Counted from the stretch's first letter, positions 48,518 through 59,188 are shown. The stretch: DNA of 64,000 nucleotides from Hymenobacter rigui (GCF_003944715.1 NZ_RWIT01000002.1:310001-374000); one strand, 5' to 3'. Numbers and translations are program-made. Notes: generated by a model from the letters alone, not told the origin.

Positions 48518-50014
48518 ATGAGTTTGCTCGCAATGGTTCGCCGTGGATTTCGCAGGGGCTGGCAGGGGCTGTTCTGGCTGCTGCTGGTGCTTGCCAAACC
48601 CTGCGTTTCCCACTCTCAGCCCCTGCGCGACGCACTCAGTCCCACTCAGGTCAAAGCCTACGCCGAGGTGCTGAACATGCGGCCCGCCGCGGCCCGGGCC
48701 CTGCTCAGCGGCTCCGACGCCAGCACGCTGCTGGTTCAGGATTGCCTCGGTATCACGGAGCTGCTCATCAGCCAGGATGCCGGCCGCTACGAGGCCACCG
48801 TGCAGGCCCAGGACCAACGGCTCAAGCTCTTGGAAAAACAGCCCGCCGGCGCGCTGCAGGCCTACACCGCCGCCGAAATCCGGCTGCACCAGGCGGCGGC
48901 GCAGGTGGTATTCGGGCACGAGGTGCAAGGCGCCTGGAGTTTGCGCCAGAGTTACCAGCAGATGCAGCAGGTGGTACGCCGCTACCCGCAGTTTCTGCCG
49001 GCCCGCAAAACGCTGGGTATGCTGCAGTTCTTCATCGGGTCGTTGCCGGAGTCGTACCGCTGGTTTCTGAAGCTGCTGGGGCTGCCGGGTTCCGTGGAGG
49101 CTGGCCTGCACAACCTGCGCCGGGCCGCTACCGAGCCCAATGACTTTCAGCTGGAAAGCCGGCTGATTCTGGCTTTGCTGGAAGAAACCTACTACAAAAA
49201 ACCCGAGGCGGCTCTCACGCTCATGAGCACGCTGCAGCGCCAGCAGCCCCAGAGTCTGCTGCTGAGCTACCTGCTGATCAGTCAGCTGAAAAAGCAGCAC
49301 CGCACCGAAGCCGCCCTGGCCGCCTACCGGGCCGCTCCCACTGGCCCCGAGTACCTGCCGCTGCCCTACCTGCACCACATGGCCGCCGATTTACTGCTCT
49401 ACCAGGGCCAGTACGCGACTTCCCAGCGCGAAAACCTGCAGTTTCTGCAGCTGTACCGGGGGCAGCACTACCGCAAGGATGCCTATTTCAAGCTGTATCT
49501 GGCGGCGTGGCTGGGCAACAGCCCGGCGGCGGCCGACAAGTACCGCCGGCAGATTGGCGCGGGCGGCCGCACGGTACTTGAGGAAGACACGTACGCCCAA
49601 CGGTTTCTGGAAGACAAACAGCCGCTGAACTCTATCCTGACCAAAGCGCGCCTGCAGATTGATGGCGGCTACTACCGGGAGGCACTGAGTACGCTGGATG
49701 GGTTCCAGAGCACTGCCGCCACATCCCTGCACGACCGGCTGGAGGAGCCCTACCGCCGCGCCCGGGCCCTGCACCTGCTGGGCCGCCCCGATTCGGCCCG
49801 GCCGTACTACGCCCGCACCATTGCGCTGGCGGGCACCGCGCCGTACTATTTCGCTCCGCAGTCGGCCTTGCAGCTGGGTTACCTGTACCAGGCTGCCGGC
49901 CAGGCCGCTACGGCGCGCACGTATTTTCGCAAAGCCCTGAGCTACCCCCGCCACGAGTACAAAAACAGCACCGATACCAAAGCCAAGCTGGCCTTGAAGG
50001 AACTGGGGGAATGA
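48518..50014 (+). CDS. Secreted TPR-like repeat protein
   Basis: A 498-residue protein with an N-terminal hydrophobic segment (WLLLVLAKPCVSHSQ), probably a signal peptide. The mature protein is almost entirely helical, with Ala/Leu/Tyr-rich helices spaced like tetratricopeptide repeats. GMLQFFIGSLPESY followed by LGLPGSVEAGL recalls the IML2/TTC39 group by pattern, and the last about 100 residues form clear TPR units (YLYQAAGQAATARTYFRKAL). Probably a periplasmic protein-protein scaffold. It starts 7 bases after the preceding terminator, so its promoter is not obvious. Confidence 0.65.
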   Translation: MSLLAMVRRGFRRGWQGLFWLLLVLAKPCVSHSQPLRDALSPTQVKAYAEVLNMRPAAARALLSGSDASTLLVQDCLGITELLISQDAGRYEATVQAQDQRLKLLEKQPAGALQAYTAAEIRLHQAAAQVVFGHEVQGAWSLRQSYQQMQQVVRRYPQFLPARKTLGMLQFFIGSLPESYRWFLKLLGLPGSVEAGLHNLRRAATEPNDFQLESRLILALLEETYYKKPEAALTLMSTLQRQQPQSLLLSYLLISQLKKQHRTEAALAAYRAAPTGPEYLPLPYLHHMAADLLLYQGQYATSQRENLQFLQLYRGQHYRKDAYFKLYLAAWLGNSPAAADKYRRQIGAGGRTVLEEDTYAQRFLEDKQPLNSILTKARLQIDGGYYREALSTLDGFQSTAATSLHDRLEEPYRRARALHLLGRPDSARPYYARTIALAGTAPYYFAPQSALQLGYLYQAAGQAATARTYFRKALSYPRHEYKNSTDTKAKLALKELGE

Positions 50015-50038
50015 GGCTGCTGAAAGCAGGGGTTCGAA

Positions 50039-50136
50039 CGTCATTCCGAGCGAAGTCGAGAAATCTCGCGTGCTGATGTTGCAATACTATTCAGGTGTCA
50101 GCACGCGAGATGCTTCGGCTGCGCCTCTGCATGACG
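50039..50136. repeat. REP-like palindrome 2
   Basis: ATCTCGCGTGCTGA (50063-50076) and its exact complement (50098-50111), with imperfect outer arms beginning CGTCATTCCGAGCGAAG and ending GCATGACG. It occupies most of the 190-base gap before pabB. Confidence 0.7.
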
Positions 50137-50194
50137 CCCTTTTTAGTGCGCTGACCACAGGCTTTCGTCAAAGCAAGTTGGCAGTTCGGTCCCG

Positions 50195-50202
50195 TACCTT
50201 TG
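50195..50202 (+). promoter_or_regulatory. pabB -7 box
   Basis: TACCTTTG ends 4 bases before the GTG start at 50207, so the transcript probably begins at or near the start codon. A TTG lies only 14 bases upstream, closer than usual. Confidence 0.5.
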
Positions 50203-50206
50203 CCCC

Positions 50207-51478
50207 GTGCTTTCTATTCCGCTTACCACTCTCCCGCCCGATTTTCGCGCCCGGGCCCTGCACTGGGCCGCGCAGTTTCCGCATTGCGCCTATTTCGAGC
50301 CTAATGACCTAACGTATCCCGAAGGCCCGTTTGAGCGGCTGCTGGGCGTAGCTGAACAGGCTCCCGCTGGGCCCCACTCGCTGGACCAACTCCGCCAGCT
50401 GCCAGACGCTACTGCCGGAGTTCCGCGCCTGGGTTTCCTCACCTACGACGTCAAAAACGAGGTAGAGCAGCTGTACAGCCACAACCCCTCGGGCCTCGAC
50501 TGGCCGCAGCTGCACTTTTTCACCCCCCATACCTGGCTGCAGTGGCGCGGTGGCACGCTGGAAATTCACGGCCGCACCAGGGGCGTTTTGGAAGCTATTC
50601 TCGCTACCGAAGTGCCCCAGCCCAAACCGCCAACCACGCCCGCGCTGACTGCCCGCATGCCGAAAGCGGAATACCTGGCCGCTGTGGAAGCCGTGCGCGA
50701 GGACATTCTCAGCGGGGAAGTGTACGAGCTGAACCTGTGCCAGGAGTTCTATGCGGAAGGTGTACAGCTCGACCCAGTGGACCTGTTTCTGCGGTTGAAT
50801 GCGGCTTCGCCGGCACCGTTTGCGGGCTTTGTGCGCTACCATGAGCACTTCCTGCTGTGCGCTTCGCCCGAGCGGTTTTTGTCGCAACATCAGGGCCGGC
50901 TGGTTTCTCAGCCCATCAAAGGCACCATCCGCCGCGGCACTACGCCGGCCGAGGATGCGCAGCAGCGCCAGACCCTGCTGCACGATGAGAAGGAACGAGC
51001 CGAAAACCTGATGATTGTGGACTTGGTGCGTAACGACTTGGCCCGGGTGGCCCGCACCGGTACCGTGCAGGTACCCGAGCTGTTCGGCCTTTACCCGTTC
51101 CGCCACGTCTGGCAGATGATTTCCACCGTTACCGCCGAGCTGCGCCCCGAGGCCGACCTAGTGGATGTACTGCGGGCCGCCTTCCCGATGGGTTCCATGA
51201 CCGGAGCCCCGAAAATCCGGGCTATGCAGCTCATTGAGCATTATGAGCGGACCCGCCGGGGCCTGTACAGCGGCAGCATCGGCTACGTGGCTCCCGATGG
51301 CAGCTTCGACTTCAACGTCGTGATTCGCAGCCTGCAATACCGCCAGGACACCGGCTACCTCAGCTTCCAGGTCGGCTCGGCCATTACCTACGACTCCGTA
51401 CCGGAGCGGGAGTATCAGGAGTGTCTGCTTAAAGCCCGGGCTATGCTGGAGGTGCTGGGGACTGTGGTGAGTGAGTGA
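50207..51478 (+). CDS. pabB: Aminodeoxychorismate synthase component I
   Basis: A 423-residue chorismate-using enzyme that makes 4-amino-4-deoxychorismate for folate synthesis. Family marks are GEVYELNLCQEF, PERFLS, PIKGTIRRG (Lys of PIKGT is the nucleophile that separates PabB from TrpE, which has PIAGT), HVWQMISTVTAEL, and FPMGSMTGAPK. The GTG start lies directly after a TACCTTTG box. No PabA gene is adjacent. The last codons and stop fall in a GTGA tetranucleotide tract. Confidence 0.92.
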   Translation: MLSIPLTTLPPDFRARALHWAAQFPHCAYFEPNDLTYPEGPFERLLGVAEQAPAGPHSLDQLRQLPDATAGVPRLGFLTYDVKNEVEQLYSHNPSGLDWPQLHFFTPHTWLQWRGGTLEIHGRTRGVLEAILATEVPQPKPPTTPALTARMPKAEYLAAVEAVREDILSGEVYELNLCQEFYAEGVQLDPVDLFLRLNAASPAPFAGFVRYHEHFLLCASPERFLSQHQGRLVSQPIKGTIRRGTTPAEDAQQRQTLLHDEKERAENLMIVDLVRNDLARVARTGTVQVPELFGLYPFRHVWQMISTVTAELRPEADLVDVLRAAFPMGSMTGAPKIRAMQLIEHYERTRRGLYSGSIGYVAPDGSFDFNVVIRSLQYRQDTGYLSFQVGSAITYDSVPEREYQECLLKARAMLEVLGTVVSE

Positions 51479-51506
51479 GTGAGTGAGTGAGTGAGTGAGT
51501 GAGTGA
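51467..51506 (+). repeat. Ten tandem GTGA copies across the pabB stop
   Basis: Exactly ten GTGA units (40 bases). The TGA stop of pabB is within copies 2-3 (51476-51478). Changes in copy number by one unit leave the coding end nearly unchanged, because GTGAGTGAGTGA reads V-S-E-stop in this frame. Confidence 0.9.
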
Positions 51507-51512
51507 ATGGTA

Positions 51513-51592
51513 TTCATCCTGAACTTGCGAAGGACCTTACCATGCGTGAGCAAGTCGTTCTATCCTAACAAGGTCCTTCGTAAGCAATGACA
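51513..51592. repeat. REP-like palindrome 3
   Basis: CGAAGGACCTT (51528-51538) and its exact complement (51570-51580), within a longer region that begins TCATCCTGAACTTGCGAAGG. It lies between pabB and miaB. The rest of this 260-base gap holds AT-rich sequence with repeated TTCAC words and a promoter box. Confidence 0.6.
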
Positions 51593-51684
51593 GTCCGTTT
51601 TCACGCGCGAATTCACTAAATCACTCATTCACCTATTCACCACTTCACCGTTCTGCCATTCTGTCATTTTCAGGGTAAAAACCC

Positions 51685-51692
51685 TACCTTTG
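51685..51692 (+). promoter_or_regulatory. miaB -7 box
   Basis: TACCTTTG lies 46 bases before the miaB ATG. No TTG at the expected distance is evident. Confidence 0.45.
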
Positions 51693-51738
51693 CCGTTCTC
51701 TGAATTGTGAAGCTGCTGCCTGATAAAGGCCTTTTACT

Positions 51739-53199
51739 ATGTCGCAACCGCTCCTGACCCTCGATTTTCTCGATACACCTACCCTGCCCACCCCCGCCGT
51801 GGACGCAGCTACCCACGACCATGAGCCCTCGGGCCAGGTGCGGGTGCAGGCGGCTACCCGCACGGGTAAAAGCCGCAAGCTCTACATTGAGAGCTACGGC
51901 TGCCAGATGAACTTCTCCGACTCGGAAATTGTGTCGAGCATCCTCTTCAATGAAGGCTTTGACACCACCGACCAGCTGGACAGCGCCGACCTGGTACTGC
52001 TAAACACCTGCTCCATCCGCGAGAAGGCCGAGCAGACCGTGCGCATGCGCCTGTCGCAGATCAACAGCCACAAAAAGCGCAACCCCGGCCTGCTGGTGGG
52101 CGTGCTGGGCTGCATGGCTGAGCGCCTAAAAAGCAAGTTTCTGGAAGAAGAGAAGCTGGTGGATCTGGTAGTGGGCCCCGACGCCTACCGGGACCTGCCC
52201 CAGTTGATTCAGCAGGTGGACGGCGGCCAAAAGGCCGTGAACGTGCTGCTGAGCCGGGAGGAAACCTACGCCGACATCACGCCGGTGCGCCTGAACTCGA
52301 ACGGCATCACAGCCTTTATCAGCATCATGCGGGGCTGCGACAACATGTGCTCCTTCTGCGTGGTGCCCTTCACCCGGGGCCGGGAGCGGAGCCGCGACGC
52401 CCACAGCATCGTGCAGGAAGCCCGCGACCTAGTAGCCGCTGGCTACAAGGAAGTGACCCTGCTGGGCCAGAACGTGGACAGCTACAAGTGGGCTTCCGAG
52501 GATGGTGCTGAGTCGGTGAATTTTGCCCAGCTGCTGGAGCGCGTGGCGCTGGTAAGCCCCCTGCTGCGGGTGCGCTTCTCTACCTCGCACCCCAAGGATA
52601 TTACCGACGAGGTGCTGCACACGATGGCGAAGTACGACAACATCTGCAAGTACATTCACCTGCCTGCCCAGAGCGGTAACTCGCGCGTACTCAAGCTGAT
52701 GAATCGCACCTACGACCGGCCCTGGTACGAGGAGCGCGTGCTGGCCATCCGCCGCATCCTCGGCGACGACTGCGCCATCAGCACCGACATGATTGCCGGT
52801 TTCTGCTCCGAAACCGAGGAAGAGCACCAGGATACGCTCAGCCTCATCGACTTCGTGCAGTACGATATGGGCTACAACTTCTTCTACTCGGAGCGCCCCG
52901 GCACGCTGGCCGCCCGCAAGCTGGCCGACGATATTCCGCTGGACGTGAAGAAGCGCCGCTTGCAGGAAGTCATTGACCGTCAGCAGCTGCACGCCCGGGC
53001 CCGCTACGCCCGCATGGTAGGCCGCGTGCACCAGGTGCTGGTAGAAGGCCGCTCCAAACGCTCGGAAGAGCAGCTCAGCGGCCGCAACAGCCAGAACCAG
53101 GTGGTCATCTTCCCCAAAGGCACCGCCCAGAAAGGCGACTACGTGAACGTGCTGGTCACCAGCACCACCGGCGCTGCACTGATTGGGGAAATTGTGTAA
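51739..53199 (+). CDS. miaB: tRNA-2-methylthio-N6-dimethylallyladenosine synthase
   Basis: A 486-residue radical-SAM enzyme that converts i6A37 to ms2i6A in tRNAs reading UNN codons. UPF0004-domain cysteines are in [22 protein letters not shown] and GCMAE. The radical-SAM C-x3-C-x2-C is in [26 protein letters not shown] and [13 protein letters not shown] fit the family, and a TRAM domain ends the protein ([21 protein letters not shown]). The N-terminal about 45 residues are a variable leader. With miaE it could complete the ms2io6A pathway. A terminator-like hairpin follows. Confidence 0.95.
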   Translation: MSQPLLTLDFLDTPTLPTPAVDAATHDHEPSGQVRVQAATRTGKSRKLYIESYGCQMNFSDSEIVSSILFNEGFDTTDQLDSADLVLLNTCSIREKAEQTVRMRLSQINSHKKRNPGLLVGVLGCMAERLKSKFLEEEKLVDLVVGPDAYRDLPQLIQQVDGGQKAVNVLLSREETYADITPVRLNSNGITAFISIMRGCDNMCSFCVVPFTRGRERSRDAHSIVQEARDLVAAGYKEVTLLGQNVDSYKWASEDGAESVNFAQLLERVALVSPLLRVRFSTSHPKDITDEVLHTMAKYDNICKYIHLPAQSGNSRVLKLMNRTYDRPWYEERVLAIRRILGDDCAISTDMIAGFCSETEEEHQDTLSLIDFVQYDMGYNFFYSERPGTLAARKLADDIPLDVKKRRLQEVIDRQQLHARARYARMVGRVHQVLVEGRSKRSEEQLSGRNSQNQVVIFPKGTAQKGDYVNVLVTSTTGAALIGEIV

Positions 53200-53203
53200 T
53201 AAC

Positions 53204-53250
53204 CTGTTATCCGGCTTAAAAAATGATTTCTGGCCGGATAACAGCGTTTT
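53204..53250 (+). terminator. miaB terminator
   Basis: CTGTTATCCGGC (53204-53215) and its exact complement (53233-53244), 17-nt loop, followed by CGTTTT. Confidence 0.75.
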
Positions 53251-53312
53251 AACAACACGCTCCAAAATAAAACGCGCCGCTTTTCGTCTTTCCTACGAAA
53301 ACCCACTCCGAC

Positions 53313-54635
53313 TTGACACCTTCCGAAATACAATCAATCAAGCAACGCTTCGGCATTATTGGTAATGCGCCGGCGCTGAATTACGCCATTCAGGTGGCTG
53401 CGCAGGTAGCCCCGACGGACATGACTGTGCTGATAACGGGCGAGAGTGGCTCCGGTAAAGAGTCGTTTTCCAAGATTATCCACGCCCTGTCGCCGCGTAA
53501 GCACGGGCAGTTCATTGCCATCAACTGCGGTGCTATTCCGGAAGGCACCATCGATTCGGAGCTGTTCGGGCACGAGAAAGGCTCTTTTACCGGCGCGCAG
53601 GAAGCCCGCAAAGGCTACTTTGAAGTTACCAACGGTGGCACCATCTTCCTCGATGAAATCGGGGAAATGCCGCTGGGCACTCAGGCCCGTCTGCTGCGCG
53701 TGCTCGAAAACGGGGAGTTTATCCGCGTCGGCTCCAGTAAAGTACAGAAGACGGATGTGCGCGTAGTGGCCGCTACCAACGTGAATCTGCTGGATGCTGT
53801 GCGTGAAGGCCGCTTCCGCGAAGACCTGTACTACCGCCTCAACACGGTGCCCATTACGGTTCCACCACTGCGTGAACGAGGCGATGATATCTACTTACTG
53901 TTCAGAAAGTTCGCCACGGATTTTGCCGACCGGTACCGGGTAAAACCGGTGAGCCTCACCAGCGACGCGGTGCAGGAGTTGCAGCGGTTCCGCTTCCCCG
54001 GCAACATCCGCCAACTCAAGAACGTAGCTGAGCAGATTTCGGTGCTGGAAACCGACCGGGAAATCGACTCCCGGGGCCTGCGCCGCTACCTGCCCCAGGA
54101 GCAAACATCCCAGCTACCCATGCTGGTGAGTGCCGCCGGCGGGGCCACCGACGGAGCCGGCAACGCCTATTCCGAGCGGGATTTGCTCTACAAGGTGCTG
54201 TTTGACATGCGCCGTGACATGACCGACCTCAAAAAGCTGGTGCTGGATCTGGCCGGTGGTCAGCGCCCTCATGAGGCCCAGGAATTACTGCGCCAGAACA
54301 GTCACCTGTTCACCAGTGTGCAGGTTTCGCCCTACGAAGGACCCGCTGCCCGTCCCCTTCGCCCCGAAGTAGGTGCGTCCGACTTTATCCTGAACCCGCG
54401 CGACCTGGCCGTGGAAGACGCCACCGACTACGAGGACGAGGATGGACAGCGCGTGGAGGATATTTCACACGAAACCGAGGAAGAAACGCTGAGTCTGGAG
54501 GCCAAGGAAAAGGAAATGATTATTAAAGCGTTAAAGAAGCACAACAACAAGCGCAAGTATGCCGCGCATGATTTGGGCATCTCAGAACGCACCCTCTATC
54601 GGAAACTCAAGCAATATGATCTGGAACAAGCGTAA
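53313..54635 (+). CDS. Sigma-54-dependent transcriptional activator without receiver domain
   Basis: A 440-residue protein from TTG 53313. Residues about 10-240 are the sigma-54-interacting AAA+ domain: Walker A GESGSGKE, GSFTGA (in place of the usual GAFTGA loop), Walker B IFLDEIGEM and the arginine region PPLRERGDDI. Residues about 245-395 form a long acidic linker, unusual for this class. The Fis-type helix-turn-helix is at 400-440 (RKYAAHDLGISERTLYRKL). No receiver, GAF or PAS domain is present, so it may be controlled by expression or by the linker. Its end overlaps the lptE start by 20 bases, coupling them. Confidence 0.88.
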   Translation: MTPSEIQSIKQRFGIIGNAPALNYAIQVAAQVAPTDMTVLITGESGSGKESFSKIIHALSPRKHGQFIAINCGAIPEGTIDSELFGHEKGSFTGAQEARKGYFEVTNGGTIFLDEIGEMPLGTQARLLRVLENGEFIRVGSSKVQKTDVRVVAATNVNLLDAVREGRFREDLYYRLNTVPITVPPLRERGDDIYLLFRKFATDFADRYRVKPVSLTSDAVQELQRFRFPGNIRQLKNVAEQISVLETDREIDSRGLRRYLPQEQTSQLPMLVSAAGGATDGAGNAYSERDLLYKVLFDMRRDMTDLKKLVLDLAGGQRPHEAQELLRQNSHLFTSVQVSPYEGPAARPLRPEVGASDFILNPRDLAVEDATDYEDEDGQRVEDISHETEEETLSLEAKEKEMIIKALKKHNNKRKYAAHDLGISERTLYRKLKQYDLEQA

Positions 54636-55152
54636 CTGGGCTTTCGGGCTGTGTCTGCTTTTATTGCTGCCCTTGTTCAGTGGCTGCGGCGTGTATTCGT
54701 TCAGCGGTACGAACATCGACCCCACGGTCAAGACGATTTCCATTGCCACCTTCGCCAACAATGCTAACAACGGGCCATCTTTCCTGTCGGCCCGATTTAC
54801 GGAGGATTTCAAGGACTACTTCCAGCGCAATACCAGCCTGAAGCTGGTGCCCCGGGACGGCGACTTACAGTTTGAAGGACAGATAATTGCCTATGACTTT
54901 GCCCCGGCGGCCATCCAGCAAACCGCTACCGGCCAGGACCAGGCTGGTGCCAACCAGCTCACTATTCAAGTGCGGGTGAAGTTTACCAATACCAAGGACC
55001 CCAAGCAGGACTTTGAGCAGACGCTGCAAACCACCCGTCCGTTCTCCGCCACCCGCGACATTACCAGTATCAACAACGACCCCACAGCCCTGCGGGAGTT
55101 GTTCCGCAACATTATTACTGACGCCTTCAATAAGTCGGTTGCCAACTGGTAA
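54616..55152 (+). CDS. lptE: LPS assembly lipoprotein LptE family
   Basis: A 178-residue lipoprotein from ATG 54616 (MIWNKRNWAFG). The lipobox is LFSGC (about Cys24). The mature part GVYSFSGTNIDPTVKTISIATF starts the LptE fold, followed by SARFTEDFKDYF and a beta sheet. LptE plugs the outer-membrane LptD barrel and helps deliver lipopolysaccharide. The gene overlaps the sigma-54 activator by 20 bases, an arrangement seen in related Bacteroidota. Another gene follows after 149 bases. Confidence 0.85.
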   Translation: MIWNKRNWAFGLCLLLLLPLFSGCGVYSFSGTNIDPTVKTISIATFANNANNGPSFLSARFTEDFKDYFQRNTSLKLVPRDGDLQFEGQIIAYDFAPAAIQQTATGQDQAGANQLTIQVRVKFTNTKDPKQDFEQTLQTTRPFSATRDITSINNDPTALRELFRNIITDAFNKSVANW

Positions 55153-55301
55153 GCCGGGTAATAGCCAGGTTTAATGCCTAAATTGGCGTATTGTTGCAGC
55201 CCCGTTACCAGTTGGGTTACGCCACCACTCCTTCCTCATTCCTTTCCGCACAGCCTCATTGCCTACTTTCCGGTAGCCGGCTGAGCCTAGTTTATTACCG
55301 C

Positions 55302-56549
55302 ATGACCCGCGCGTCGCTACTGCACATCATGGACCACGTACACGGAATTTCGGATACCGAAGTTCGGGAGCTGGAACAATTGGCGGCCGCATTTCCCTAT
55401 TGCCAGTCGGCCCATGTATTGCTGGCGAAGGCAGCTCATGACCGGGGCAGCATGCTGGCCAGCCAGCGCCTGCGCCGGGCCGCTACCTACGCCGCCGACC
55501 GGGACTTACTGCGCCAGCTGCTGGAGCAGCCTGCCGCAGCTGTCACCGTTTCGCCCACCGAAACCGCCTCTCCCAATCCGGATACTGTCGAGCTGCAGAC
55601 ATCCCCGGCTGACGTCGTAACCGTCGATACGCCGCTGGCCAGCGCAACCACTAGCCCGGTGGTTGCTGAACCGCCTGTATTACAACCGACGCACGAGGAG
55701 CCCGCCAGCCTGGAAGTAACGCCGGACCTTTTGCAGGAAGCTGTAACAGATTCAGCAGAAGCAGCTCCCCTGGAAATCACTGAGGCTCCGGAGCCGCCGC
55801 TACACGTTGCCAAGGCAGAGTTGGAGCCAGCTACCCTAACCGAGGTTACCGCTGTTTCTGAGACGGCCCCACCCGAGGCTGCAGCTGCAGTAGAGGTGGC
55901 AGATGATGTGCTGCCGGCCGTAGCGCCGCCCATTCGCCCGCCCGCCGACGGGGGGATTTCCCGGTTTGAGTTTGGCCTCAGCCAGACAACCCTGTCCGAA
56001 CCAAGCGGATATCATCTTCCCGATCTGGAAGCCGAGCAGGAAGATGACGAACTGCCGACCCTGAGCGGTCTGACAGCCACGCCTCCACCCGCCGTTACGG
56101 CCCCTTTCCGCGCCGACGCCGACCTGGGATACTCGCTGGGAGCCGGCAGCCGCCTGGGCTACGACCTGCAGGCGCATGACGGCTACACGCTGGACCTGCC
56201 CCTGGATGCCTTCTTTGAGCCCGACGCGTTGCTGCTGGCTCATTTGAAAGCGCACAAGCCTAAGCCGGCCGCCTCGTCGTTTGATTTGATTAACCGTTTT
56301 CTGAAAACTCAGCCGCGCATCAAAACGCCGCACGGCATTCCGTTACCCGCTGAGGAACAACCGGATCTGTCGGTGCGCAGCACGAGCAGTGCCCCGGAGC
56401 TGGCTTCCGAAAGCCTGGCCAAAATCATGGTGCGGCAGGGCAAAAAGGATAAGGCCATTGAAATATATGAGCGGCTGATGGAGCGCCAGCCCGAAAAAAA
56501 GGCGTATTTTGCCGAGCAAATCCAACAACTGCAACAACCTTCGGAGTAG
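55302..56549 (+). CDS. Ala/Pro-rich hypothetical protein with TPR-like end
   Basis: A 415-residue protein from ATG 55302 (MTRASLLHIMDHVHGISDTE); an upstream frame would only add noncoding-looking residues. Residues 1-85 are helical (ELEQLAAAFPYCQSAHVLLAK), about 90-250 are low-complexity Pro/Ala/Glu/Thr and probably disordered, about 265-340 are another short domain, and the end (SLAKIMVRQGKKDKAIEIYERLMERQPEKK) is TPR-like. It is directly followed by secG (1 base after the stop). Function unknown; possibly a membrane-proximal adaptor. Confidence 0.6.
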   Translation: MTRASLLHIMDHVHGISDTEVRELEQLAAAFPYCQSAHVLLAKAAHDRGSMLASQRLRRAATYAADRDLLRQLLEQPAAAVTVSPTETASPNPDTVELQTSPADVVTVDTPLASATTSPVVAEPPVLQPTHEEPASLEVTPDLLQEAVTDSAEAAPLEITEAPEPPLHVAKAELEPATLTEVTAVSETAPPEAAAAVEVADDVLPAVAPPIRPPADGGISRFEFGLSQTTLSEPSGYHLPDLEAEQEDDELPTLSGLTATPPPAVTAPFRADADLGYSLGAGSRLGYDLQAHDGYTLDLPLDAFFEPDALLLAHLKAHKPKPAASSFDLINRFLKTQPRIKTPHGIPLPAEEQPDLSVRSTSSAPELASESLAKIMVRQGKKDKAIEIYERLMERQPEKKAYFAEQIQQLQQPSE

Positions 56550-56927
56550 ATGTACTACGTTCTTATTGCCCTGATTCTTCTTGTTTGCTTCCTGCTGGCC
56601 GTAGTGGTGCTGGCCCAAAACCCCAAGGGAGGTGGTATTTCCAGCCAGTTCGGGGCCGGCGGTGCCGCCCAGCTTATGGGTGTAAAGCGCACCGGCGACC
56701 TGCTGGAGAAACTCACCTGGGGCTTCGCCATCGGGCTGATGGTGTTGAGCCTGGGCACCCACGTTATTGGCGGTGCTCCTGCCGGTGGTCCGGTACGCAG
56801 CATCAACCAGCAGAAAGCACTGGAATCCCGCCCTACTCCCGCCCCGGCTATGCCTGGTGCTGCCGCTCCCGGCGCAGCCCCGGCAGCCGCTCCGGCCGCT
56901 ACGCCTACGCCCCAGCCCGCTCAGTAA
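56550..56927 (+). CDS. secG: Preprotein translocase subunit SecG
   Basis: A 125-residue protein with two membrane segments (about 2-22 and 48-66) separated by the family motif QNPKGGGISSQFG. The C-terminus is an Ala/Pro-rich tail (AAPGAAPAAAPAATP), as in other Bacteroidota SecG. It assists SecYE in protein export. Its ATG follows the previous stop with no gap, so it is co-transcribed. Confidence 0.9.
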   Translation: MYYVLIALILLVCFLLAVVVLAQNPKGGGISSQFGAGGAAQLMGVKRTGDLLEKLTWGFAIGLMVLSLGTHVIGGAPAGGPVRSINQQKALESRPTPAPAMPGAAAPGAAPAAAPAATPTPQPAQ

Positions 56928-56965
56928 GCGGCCGGCGCTGCCCAGCAGCCTTATCACCGATTCTG

Positions 56966-57001
56966 AAACCGGTGGCTTCTTCGGGAGCCACCGGTTTTTT
57001 T
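56966..57001 (+). terminator. secG terminator
   Basis: AAACCGGTGGCT (56966-56977) pairs with AGCCACCGGTTT (56986-56997), followed by a T run. Confidence 0.9.
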
Positions 57002-57090
57002 GTGCGCGGCGTAACATCTGTCTGCCTTTTGCGCTTGTAGTGCCCAAAGCCCCGATCTACCAGGTCCGGCTGTCGTAATTTCTGCCACGG

Positions 57091-57127
57091 CTGACAGAAA
57101 GATGGCTTTTAGTGTCCATTCTGTCAG
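57091..57127 (+). promoter_or_regulatory. Inverted repeat upstream of groES
   Basis: CTGACAGAA (57091-57099) and TTCTGTCAG (57119-57127), perfect 9-bp arms with a 19-nt spacer, about 82 bases before the groES ATG. It is not the CIRCE element (TTAGCACTC-N9-GAGTGCTAA). It could be the heat-shock operator or part of the promoter. Confidence 0.45.
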
Positions 57128-57208
57128 GTTTGGCGGGGCTGGCACAGGAAGTGTAGCACCCTAGGCACCACTCGTTTTCAAGTAAACCTTTCAACCAAAA
57201 CGTACAAT

Positions 57209-57499
57209 ATGTCGCTTAGCATCAAACCGCTGGCTGACCGCGTAATTATCGCGCCTGCCGCCGCCGAGGAAAAAACCAAATCGGGCATCATTATCCCCGA
57301 CACGGCCAAAGAAAAGCCCCAGCGTGGCGAAGTAGTAGCCGTAGGTGAAGGCAAAGTGGCCGACAATGGCACCACTATTAAGCCCCAGGTGAAAGCAGGT
57401 GACCAGGTACTGTACGGCAAATACGCCGGTACCGAAATTACCGTGGACGGCCAGGACTACCTCATCATGAAGGAGTCGGACATTTTTGCCGTACTGTAA
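57209..57499 (+). CDS. groES: Co-chaperonin GroES
   Basis: A 96-residue heptameric lid of the GroEL folding chamber. It shows the family start [10 protein letters not shown], the mobile loop [23 protein letters not shown] and the end [13 protein letters not shown]. The ATG is 48 bases before groEL in the standard order. Length is normal. Confidence 0.95.
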   Translation: MSLSIKPLADRVIIAPAAAEEKTKSGIIIPDTAKEKPQRGEVVAVGEGKVADNGTTIKPQVKAGDQVLYGKYAGTEITVDGQDYLIMKESDIFAVL

Positions 57500-57526
57500 G
57501 GTTTCCCTTCTCTCATTCCTCTCTGA

Positions 57527-59188
<1,662 letters not shown>

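Noticed and set aside
57091..57127. CIRCE element before groES
   Set aside because: The arms are CTGACAGAA/TTCTGTCAG with a 19-nt spacer, not the CIRCE sequence or spacing; kept only as an unassigned inverted repeat.
57125..57160. Sigma-54 promoter (TGGCAC...GC) before groES
   Set aside because: TGGCAC is present but no GC doublet falls at the required distance.
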